Notes under the pieces: generated by a model | What the model saw: only the letters and a program-made list of their open reading frames with translations | Database searches by the model: none | What the model was told of the DNA's origin: nothing | Program-made: the position numbers and the translations under genes | DNA from: Streptomyces sp. NBC_01481 | GTDB taxonomy: Bacteria > Actinomycetota > Actinomycetes > Streptomycetales > Streptomycetaceae | Direction: 5' to 3' | DNA length: 64,000 nucleotides | Assembly (NCBI RefSeq): GCF_026339995.1 | Contig: NZ_JAPEPT010000004.1 | Coordinates: forward strand, 186,001-250,000 | Shown here: piece by piece, positions 57,584-64,000 of the stretch | Layout of the letters: each line of letters opens with the position of its first letter | Position numbering within the stretch: the stretch's first letter is position 1

Positions 57584-59026
57584 CTACACGCCGATCCTCG
57601 CGACCATCACGCAGGCGTCGTGCTCACGGCCGTCCTCACCGAAGGTCTCGACGACCGTCCGTACGCATTCCTGGGCGTCGCGGGCCTCGGCGAACCGCGG
57701 CGCGAGCGCGAGCAGCCGGTCGGTGTCGCCCTCCTCGGCAGCGTTCCTGCGCGTCAGGCCGTCGGTGTGCAGGATGAGCAGATCGCCGGGGAGCAGCCGC
57801 ACTTCGGCCTGCTCGTACTCGGCGCCGGACGTCGCACCGAGCAGCACCCCGTCGGGCGGCGTCAGGGCGCGCCCCGTCCCGTTGCGGAACAGCAGCGGGG
57901 CGGGGTGGCCCGCCTGCGCCCAGGACAGGGTCCGGCTCGCCGGGTCGTAGCGGCAACAGACCGCACTGCCCAGGGCGGGCTGCACCGAGGTCTCCAGAAG
58001 CTGGTTGAGATGCGCCATGAGTGGTCCGGGCCTGATCCCCGCAACGGCCATTCCGCGCAGGGCGCCCAGCAGCATCGCCATCGCCGAAGTCGCGGTCACG
58101 CCGTGGCCGGTCAGGTCTCCGACGCTCAACAGTGACTCGCCGCAGGGCAGTTGGAGCGCGTCGTACCAGTCGCCGCCGATCAACGCGCTGTTGGCGGACG
58201 GCAGATAGTGCGCCGCGACATCCAGCGCGGTCGGCCCGTCGCCGTCGAGCGGGAACTGCAAGGACCCCCGCCAGGGCGGAAGTACGGCCTCCTGCAGCTC
58301 GACGGCGAGCCGGTGCTCCGTCTGCGCGAAGTGCTGCCGGCGCTGAAGGGAATCGCGGGTCTCGCGGACCGCGCGCTGGCTGCGGCGCAATTCGCTGACG
58401 TCCCGCAGCACCGCCCACATGGCGGCGGTCGATCCGTCGGAGTCGAGTACGGGCTCGCCCATCATGTGAACGGTGCGGACCCGGCCGTCGGGGCGCACCA
58501 TACGGAACTCGCCGTCGATGGGCCGGCCGTCCACCAGACAGTCCGTCACCAGCGCGGTGAGCAGGCCCTGGTCCTCCGCGAAGACGATGGAGGGCAGCTC
58601 GTCCAGAGACATGGGGCCGCTCTGCGGGGAGCGCCCGAGGATCTGGTACAGCTCGTCGGACCAGCTCACCTCGTCGGTGAGGAGATTCCATTCTGCGCTG
58701 CCGACCCGGCTCAGGAGCGATCCGGTGCTCCGGGCGTTGTCCGCCTCGTACTCGGCGAGTTCGTCCTCGAAGGCGTCGAGCGGCTCCTGCGGCAGGCCTT
58801 CCTTGAGCTGTCCCAGGTGTGAGCCGAGGTCGTCGAGATGGTGAACGGCGAGGTCGCACAGTGCCCGCTGCCAGCGCCCCTGCGGGTCGTCCTCGTCCGT
58901 CGCGGCGTCCCGGCGGACGGCGTCCACGTCGCCGCGCAGCCGGCGCGTCCGGGTGATCAGCGCGTCGACGGTGCCGCGCTCGGGCGGCTGCGGGGCGGGA
59001 CGGTCCGCGAACACATGGGACGGCAT
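57584..59026 (-). CDS. PAS-SpoIIE (PP2C-type) serine phosphatase
   Basis: The protein (about 480 residues) has an N-terminal coiled-coil-like helix, a PAS domain (SAEWNLLTDEVSWSDELYQILGRSP … FRMVRPDGRVRTVHMMG) and a C-terminal SpoIIE phosphatase (LPSANSALIGGDWYDALQLP, SVGDLTGHGVTATSAMAMLLG, GDLLILHTDGLTRR) with the metal-binding Asp residues. It would dephosphorylate an anti-anti-sigma factor in a partner-switching stress cascade. Start: ATG 59026 (GGAG upstream); GTG 59053 is an alternative. Confidence 0.88.
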   Translation of the reverse strand: MPSHVFADRPAPQPPERGTVDALITRTRRLRGDVDAVRRDAATDEDDPQGRWQRALCDLAVHHLDDLGSHLGQLKEGLPQEPLDAFEDELAEYEADNARSTGSLLSRVGSAEWNLLTDEVSWSDELYQILGRSPQSGPMSLDELPSIVFAEDQGLLTALVTDCLVDGRPIDGEFRMVRPDGRVRTVHMMGEPVLDSDGSTAAMWAVLRDVSELRRSQRAVRETRDSLQRRQHFAQTEHRLAVELQEAVLPPWRGSLQFPLDGDGPTALDVAAHYLPSANSALIGGDWYDALQLPCGESLLSVGDLTGHGVTATSAMAMLLGALRGMAVAGIRPGPLMAHLNQLLETSVQPALGSAVCCRYDPASRTLSWAQAGHPAPLLFRNGTGRALTPPDGVLLGATSGAEYEQAEVRLLPGDLLILHTDGLTRRNAAEEGDTDRLLALAPRFAEARDAQECVRTVVETFGEDGREHDACVMVARIGV

Positions 59027-59268
59027 GTCGTACTCCGATACAGGCGCGGCCACAGCCAGGTCTCAACAAATGGACCGGTTACGACTGTTGCACAGGGAGC
59101 GATGGCCCGTAAGGGATTTGGCAACACTCGATACGGTGGTGCCTCTGCCATATGCCAATGGCCGCCCGGGCGGGTCTGCGACGGCGTCGTGTACGCCTTC
59201 GAGGCGACACTGCCCGCCGCGCCCGTTCTCCGCTTGACGGACACCTCTGACGGTACAAGGCTCGCGCC

Positions 59269-59640
59269 ATGTATGACGAGGCGGAACAATCGGTCGACGC
59301 GGCGGTCGAGGGGGAACTGCACCTGCTCGATCCGGTGGTGCGAGCCTCGCCGGACGAGGTCCTGGAGCTGCTGGACCCGGAGTTCTTCGAGTTCGGGGCA
59401 TCGGGGCAGCGCTGGGACCGTACGACGATTCTGAGCACGACGACACCGGTTCCGGGCGAGCCGGTGAAGCCCGTCGCCGTCAGTGACCTGCATGGCACGC
59501 TGCTGGCTCCCGGGCTCGTTCAGGTGACGTACGTGTCCGACGAGAGCGGTCGCAGGGCCCGCCGCAGCTCCCTGTGGCGCAGGAACCCCGAGGGCTGGCG
59601 TCTGTACTTCCATCAGGGGACGCCGATCGGCTCGGAGTAG
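59269..59640 (+). CDS. NTF2-like (DUF4440) protein
   Basis: The 123-residue protein has the SnoaL/NTF2 pattern: EGELHLLDPVVRASPDEVLELLDPEFFEFGASGQRWDR, then VAVSDLHGTLLAPGLVQVTYVS and RRSSLWRRNPEGWRLYFHQGTPI. DUF4440 proteins bind small hydrophobic ligands or act as isomerases; its role is unknown. It lies between the phosphatase and DNA ligase genes. Confidence 0.82.
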   Translation: MYDEAEQSVDAAVEGELHLLDPVVRASPDEVLELLDPEFFEFGASGQRWDRTTILSTTTPVPGEPVKPVAVSDLHGTLLAPGLVQVTYVSDESGRRARRSSLWRRNPEGWRLYFHQGTPIGSE

Positions 59641-59716
59641 GCGGGGCCGAGTCGACGGCCGGGCGCGGGAGCGCGGGCCGGGGCCGTTGTCAGTGGTGGG
59701 CGGCACTATGAGAGCC

Positions 59717-61834
59717 ATGACGACTTCAACTCCCGCGCATGCCGCTGCCGCGACTCTCGAAGACTCCGCTGCCTACGCCGAGGCGGTCGAGACCGCGACG
59801 AAGGCCGCCGCCGCGTACTACGCGACGGGCGAGAGCAACCTCGACGACGATGCGTACGACCGGCTGGTGCGCGGCATCGCCGCTTACGAGCAGGCGCATC
59901 CGGACGAGACGGCGGACCGGTCGCCGACCGGGAAGGTGGCCGCAGGCGTGGCCGTGGGGGATGTGCCGCACACGGTGCCGATGCTGTCCCTGGACAATGT
60001 CTTCTCCGCCGAGCAGTTGCAGTCGTGGGCCGCCTCGCTGGAGCGCCGGATCGGCCGGCCGGTCGAGCAGTGGAGCGTCGAGCCCAAGCTGGACGGCCTG
60101 GCGATAGCCGCTCGCTACGAGCACGGGCGGCTCGTCCGGCTCATCACCCGGGGTGACGGCAGCGCGGGCGAGGACGTCTCGCATGCGATCGGCACCATCA
60201 CGGGCCTGCCGTACCGGCTGGCAGAGCCGGTCACCCTGGAGGTGCGCGGCGAAGTGCTCATGACCAACGAGCAGTTCGAGCAGGCCAACACGGCGCGAAC
60301 CGAGCACGGCGGTGCCCCTTTCGCCAACCCGCGCAACGGCGCGGCGGGCACGCTGCGCGCCAAGGATCGCGAGTACCGGGTGGAGATGACGTTCTTCGGC
60401 TACGGCGCGTTGGCGCTCGCCGACTCCGGCGAGGTCCTAGCTGAGCAGTTGGGGGAGTGGCCGCACGGCGCTCTCATGACATACGTCGCGGGCCTCGGTG
60501 TGCACACCGCCGAGACCACCGCCGAGACCACCGCCGTCGCGCCTCGCACCCTGAGCACCGTCGAGGAGATTCAGGCGCGCGTCGGTGAGATAGGGGCGCT
60601 GCGTCCTCAGTTGCCGTTCGGTATCGACGGCATCGTCATCAAGGCCGACCTCGCCGCCGACCAGACCGCGGCGGGCAACGGTTCGCGTGCCCCGCGATGG
60701 GCCATCGCGTACAAGCTGCCCGCCGTGGAGAAGGTGACGACCCTGCTCGGAGTGGAGTGGAATGTCGGTCGCACCGGCATCATTGCGCCCCGCGCCGTCC
60801 TTGAGCCGGTGGAGATCGACGGATCGACCGTCACCTATGCCACCCTCCACAACCCCGCCGACATCACCCGCCGCGATCTGCGCATCGGCGACCGCGTGAT
60901 GGTCTACAAGGCGGGCGACATCATCCCGCGCATCGAGGCGCCGGTCGCCCATCTGCGTACCGGGGACGAGCAGCCGATCGGCTTTCCCGAGGCGTGCCCG
61001 CAGTGCGGCTCGGAGATCGACACCTCCGAGCAGCGCTGGCGGTGCGTGCGAGGGCGCGACTGCCGGCTGGTGGCCTCCGTCTCGTACGCCGCGGGGCGCG
61101 ACCAGCTCGACATCGAGGGCCTCGGTACGACGCGCGTCGTCCAGCTCGTCGAGGCGGGCCTGGTCAGCGACTTCGCCGGTCTGTTCTCGCTCACCAGGGA
61201 GCAGCTGCTCGGCCTGGAGAGGATGGGGGAGACGAGTACCGACAATCTCCTGGCCGCCATCGGGGCGGCGAAGGAGAGGCCGCTGTCCCGGGTCTTCTGC
61301 GCGCTCGGCGTCCGCGGCACCGGCCGCTCGATGTCGCGCCGCATCGCGCGCCACTTCGCGACGATGGAGTACATACGAGCCGCCGATGCCGAAGCCCTGC
61401 AGCGGGTCGACGGCATCGGCGTGGAGAAGGCCACGATGGTGGTGGCCGAACTCGCCGAGCTGGGACCGCTCATCGACCGGCTGGCCGCGGCGGGCGTCAA
61501 TATGACCGAGCCCGGTGCGACCCCGCCGGTCGAGGCCGAGGAGGACGGGGGCGAGGCGGCCGCCGCCGACGCGGGCCCGCTGGCCGGGATGACCGTCGTG
61601 GTCAGTGGCGCGATGACGGGCGTCCTGGAGAAGCTCTCCCGCAACCAGATGAACGAACTCGTCGAGCGAGCCGGCGGCAAGTCCTCCTCCAGCGTCTCCA
61701 AGCGCACTTCACTGCTTGTCGCCGGTGAAAACGCGGGATCCAAGCGGGAGAAGGCCGAGCAGCTGGGCACCCGGGTCGTCGGCCCGGACGAGTTCGCCGA
61801 GCTGGTTGCCGACTTCCTCGACCGGACCGGGTGA
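59717..61834 (+). CDS. NAD-dependent DNA ligase (LigA family, divergent paralogue)
   Basis: The 705-residue ligase has a partial Ia region, the adenylation Lys in VEPKLDGLAI (K124), RGDGSAGEDVS, GIDGIVIKAD, a zinc finger (CPQCGSEI … CVRGRDCR), helix-hairpin-helix repeats (LGLERMGETSTDNL … LQRVDGIGVEKA) and a C-terminal BRCT domain (GMTVVVSGAMTGVL … RTSLLVAGENAGSK). KLDG and other residues differ from the usual actinobacterial LigA (KIDG), so this looks like a second, accessory LigA. ATG 59708 is an alternative start. Confidence 0.9.
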   Translation: MTTSTPAHAAAATLEDSAAYAEAVETATKAAAAYYATGESNLDDDAYDRLVRGIAAYEQAHPDETADRSPTGKVAAGVAVGDVPHTVPMLSLDNVFSAEQLQSWAASLERRIGRPVEQWSVEPKLDGLAIAARYEHGRLVRLITRGDGSAGEDVSHAIGTITGLPYRLAEPVTLEVRGEVLMTNEQFEQANTARTEHGGAPFANPRNGAAGTLRAKDREYRVEMTFFGYGALALADSGEVLAEQLGEWPHGALMTYVAGLGVHTAETTAETTAVAPRTLSTVEEIQARVGEIGALRPQLPFGIDGIVIKADLAADQTAAGNGSRAPRWAIAYKLPAVEKVTTLLGVEWNVGRTGIIAPRAVLEPVEIDGSTVTYATLHNPADITRRDLRIGDRVMVYKAGDIIPRIEAPVAHLRTGDEQPIGFPEACPQCGSEIDTSEQRWRCVRGRDCRLVASVSYAAGRDQLDIEGLGTTRVVQLVEAGLVSDFAGLFSLTREQLLGLERMGETSTDNLLAAIGAAKERPLSRVFCALGVRGTGRSMSRRIARHFATMEYIRAADAEALQRVDGIGVEKATMVVAELAELGPLIDRLAAAGVNMTEPGATPPVEAEEDGGEAAAADAGPLAGMTVVVSGAMTGVLEKLSRNQMNELVERAGGKSSSSVSKRTSLLVAGENAGSKREKAEQLGTRVVGPDEFAELVADFLDRTG

Positions 61835-61847
61835 CGGGCACGGGCGC

Positions 61848-62459
61848 TCAGCCGCGGCGCGCCATCGCGTCGCGGCTGAGAAAGGCCAGCCGGGCCCGCT
61901 TCTCCGGCTTGTCGATCTCGGGTCCGAGCACGAAACCGGCCCGCACCATGCGCTCGATGGCCTTAGTGTTGCGGGCGTCCGGCTCGACGACGATCCGCCG
62001 GTGTGCCGGGTCGGAGAGTGCGTAGGCGATGAAGGCGCCGAGCAGCTCGCCGGTGAAGCCTTGCTGCGGGGCGCCGTTGGCGGGGCCGATCAGGAGGTGG
62101 ACCCCGAGGTCGCCGGGCTGCACGTCGTAGCACTCGCCGACCGGGTCGGCGTCCGGTTCGTACGTCTGGAAGAGCGCGACCGGCTCACCGTCCCGCTCGA
62201 CGAGAAAGGCATGGTGGGTGGTGAGCGAGTCCAGGTACTCGTATATCTCCAGCACCTGCTCGCGGCTGTGGTCGGTCATTCCCCAGTAGCGGGCGCGTTC
62301 CTCGGTGACCCAGCCGTGTATCAGACCGGCGTCGGCCGCGGGATCCACCGGGACGATGCGTACAGTCCCGAAGCCGTCGACGACCTTCTCGAACACGGCG
62401 TCGCGGGGCCGGGCGGCGTCCTGGCGGGCGGGGGACTGCGCGGTGGATTCAGACGTCAT
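61848..62459 (-). CDS. GNAT acyltransferase, siderophore-type (Acetyltransf_8)
   Basis: The 203-residue protein has VRIVPVDPAADAGLIHGWVTEERARYWGM, FLVERDGEPVALFQTYEPDADPVGECYDVQPGDLGVHLLIGP and RRIVVEPDARNTKAIERMVRAGFVLG. This is the AlcB/IucB/MbtK pattern, whose members transfer acyl groups to hydroxylysine or cadaverine-derived amines in siderophore synthesis. No other siderophore gene lies in the window. It overlaps the upstream acylase gene by 11 bp, so the two are translationally coupled. Confidence 0.85.
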   Translation of the reverse strand: MTSESTAQSPARQDAARPRDAVFEKVVDGFGTVRIVPVDPAADAGLIHGWVTEERARYWGMTDHSREQVLEIYEYLDSLTTHHAFLVERDGEPVALFQTYEPDADPVGECYDVQPGDLGVHLLIGPANGAPQQGFTGELLGAFIAYALSDPAHRRIVVEPDARNTKAIERMVRAGFVLGPEIDKPEKRARLAFLSRDAMARRG

Positions 62460-64000
62460 GGCTCTCCTCGGTGAGTCGGTTCCAGTCGGTGACGACGGGG
62501 GCGAGTTCTCCGCGCAGCCACAGCGGCAGTTGGTCGCGGTGATGGGCGTCGCCGGGTATCCCGGACGCGCCGAAGGGGACCACCCAGAGGCTGTCGTCGC
62601 GGCACCCCAGGTCCCACACATAGCGAGCCGCCGGTCCTCGCATGCCGTGGTCCGTGATGCCCGGCACGCTCGACGTGGACAGCACGCAGTCGTGGTCGCC
62701 GGACAGCCCCGGCCACACTTCGGGCTCGGCGTCCGGCTCCGCGTCGGGCAGTGCCTGCCACGGTGCGAGCCGGTGCCGCTCACCCCAGGGCGTGGGCGTT
62801 CGGACCGTGCCCGCGACCTCCTCCAGCGCGGCGCGTACGACATCCGCGCGATTCAGGCCGGGCAGTGCAGCGGTCGTCAGCAGTCCCTCCAGTGCGAAGG
62901 CGACGCGGGGGACGAGCGCCAGCCAGGGCCGGAACAGCTCGGGATACGGCGCGGACTCGACCCGTGTGGCCAGTTCCTCCAGTTCCGGATGGTCCGCGAT
63001 GCGCCGCACCACCGCGGACCGCACCTCCGTATAGGCGGTCGCGTCCACGCTGTCCGCGTCCATCCGGAGGTCCCAGCCCAGCAGCTGGTCCCGTAGGACC
63101 GCGGCGTCCGCGCTCAGCCCGCCGAGCGTGGCGATCAGCTCCAACAGGGGCTTGGCGGAGGCGAGTCGAGTGTCCGTGTGGACGGTGGCCATGCCTTTGG
63201 CGGTCCAGGTGTGCGACTCCTCGAGCAGGGCCCGTATGCGTTCGGCCCGGTGCGGTGGTGCGAACTCGACTCCGAGGGGCGCGGCCAGACCTCGCTGGTT
63301 CGCCATCACCGCGACGCCTTCCACCCTCTCGCGGGGCAGCGGTTCGCTCCGGCCGCGCCAGTTGTGCGCGGCCTCCCAGGCGGGCACGACACGCAGCCGG
63401 TTGTCCGGGTGCCGCAGGGGCACCTCGCCGGCGACTCGGTGCAGCAGTCCGCCCGCGGTGTCCGCAGCCTGTACGACATTGACGGGCTCCGACCAGTGGT
63501 CGAAGGCCCGGTCCACATCGGAGACCGTCCGCGCCCGCAGCAGCGCGGGAAGCGCGCCGAAGCCGAGGTCCCCGCTCACCCGAGGAGGAACGCGCAGGCT
63601 GATCGCCACTTCCTCGTCGGGGCCGCCGATCACGACCGGCCCGCGCGCGGTCTCGATCACCTCGACCACGACCGGGTCACCGCCCCCGACGTCGACGGTC
63701 TCCCGGTGCGCGGAGGCAGGACGCCAGCCGTCCGGGCCGAGTGCCTCCACGTCCGCGCCACGTCTTCGCAGCCGCTCCCGGTAGAGGTCCTGGTAGTCAG
63801 CCATGGCATTGGTGATCGCCCAGGCCACGCTCCCGGTGTGCCCGAAGTGCGCGATTCCGGGGACGCCCGGCACAGCAAGACCCACCACGTCGAACTCCGG
63901 GCAGGCCAGGCGGATCTGCTGATAGATCCCCGGGTCCTCGATGAACCGGTGCGGGTCGCCCGCGATCAACGGCGCCCCGCCGGCCGTGCGCTCGCCGGTG
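62449..64000 (-). CDS. Penicillin-acylase family Ntn hydrolase (3' part; 5' end outside window)
   Basis: The frame is open from the right edge (TGERTAGGAPLIAGDPHRF …) to 62449, about 516 residues. LIAGDPHR and GIAHFGHTGSVAWAITNAMADYQDLYRERL are typical of the beta subunit of penicillin/cephalosporin acylases, just downstream of the N-terminal Ser nucleophile, which must lie beyond the window. It hydrolyses an amide bond of an acylated compound. Its coupling to the GNAT gene suggests acylation and deacylation of a common substrate. Confidence 0.88.
   Translation of the reverse strand, partial: TGERTAGGAPLIAGDPHRFIEDPGIYQQIRLACPEFDVVGLAVPGVPGIAHFGHTGSVAWAITNAMADYQDLYRERLRRRGADVEALGPDGWRPASAHRETVDVGGGDPVVVEVIETARGPVVIGGPDEEVAISLRVPPRVSGDLGFGALPALLRARTVSDVDRAFDHWSEPVNVVQAADTAGGLLHRVAGEVPLRHPDNRLRVVPAWEAAHNWRGRSEPLPRERVEGVAVMANQRGLAAPLGVEFAPPHRAERIRALLEESHTWTAKGMATVHTDTRLASAKPLLELIATLGGLSADAAVLRDQLLGWDLRMDADSVDATAYTEVRSAVVRRIADHPELEELATRVESAPYPELFRPWLALVPRVAFALEGLLTTAALPGLNRADVVRAALEEVAGTVRTPTPWGERHRLAPWQALPDAEPDAEPEVWPGLSGDHDCVLSTSSVPGITDHGMRGPAARYVWDLGCRDDSLWVVPFGASGIPGDAHHRDQLPLWLRGELAPVVTDWNRLTEESHDV

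Overview
The window is high-GC actinobacterial DNA and is most likely a Streptomyces chromosome. The support is GC-rich third codon positions, GTG/TTG starts with GGAGG-type ribosome binding sites, stop/start-overlapping operons, an NsdA-like developmental regulator, a DUF397 protein, TAT-exported hydrolases and typical Streptomyces intergenic repeats. No tRNA, rRNA or CRISPR array was recognised. The sequence enters inside a transposase remnant (left edge) and leaves inside a penicillin-acylase gene (right edge).

1-12.2 kb looks like a decaying accessory 'respiration/stress' island. It holds an IS remnant and a narGHJI operon whose narG is broken by two internal deletions. Then follow a flavodoxin, a universal stress protein (USP), an ABC ATPase/permease pair, a second USP gene killed by an amber codon plus a frameshift, a CBS-BON protein, a small SHOCT membrane protein and a TOPRIM-domain protein. 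The combination resembles hypoxia/nitrate-respiration loci of streptomycetes, but here the catalytic subunit of the nitrate reductase cannot be made.

12.4-21.6 kb is a minus-strand cluster that could be a small specialised-metabolism locus: a secreted alpha/beta-hydrolase whose catalytic triad seems replaced, a carotenoid cleavage oxygenase, an SRPBCC protein, an MFS exporter, a large P-loop regulator, a SnoaL-like protein and a frameshifted cytochrome P450. A three-unit direct repeat with exact 10-bp period lies just upstream of the exporter operon.

21.9-30.4 kb carries a long-type GAPDH, a GH15 trehalase/glucoamylase-like enzyme, an MpaB/Lcp-type oxygenase (with a possible TetR remnant in front), a Ser/Thr kinase fused to a TPR array, and a phytoene-desaturase-like flavoenzyme.

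30.4-47.6 kb looks like an acyl-CoA catabolic region: a nitronate monooxygenase, three AMP-forming acyl-CoA synthetases, a PaaK-type ligase, a VOC protein, a crotonase, and an operon of a DUF35 OB-fold protein plus two thiolase-fold proteins that both lack the thiolase cysteine. The last three recall the DUF35/Ltp2 retro-aldolases of steroid side-chain degradation. Two promoters of the region share a TCTGA-N7-TCAGA operator. A TAT-exported serine hydrolase and an AhlM-like Ntn acylase sit in the same stretch.

47.6-64 kb holds regulators and housekeeping genes: DUF397, a LAL-type LuxR regulator, a conserved small protein, a peptidoglycan amidase interrupted in frame by a MITE-like element, a phosphotransferase divergent from the nsdA-like gene, a PAS-SpoIIE phosphatase, an NTF2-like protein, a divergent NAD-dependent DNA ligase, a siderophore-type GNAT acyltransferase and a second Ntn acylase. 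Three short terminal-inverted-repeat elements (28.7, 35.2, 53.7 kb) form a mosaic family.
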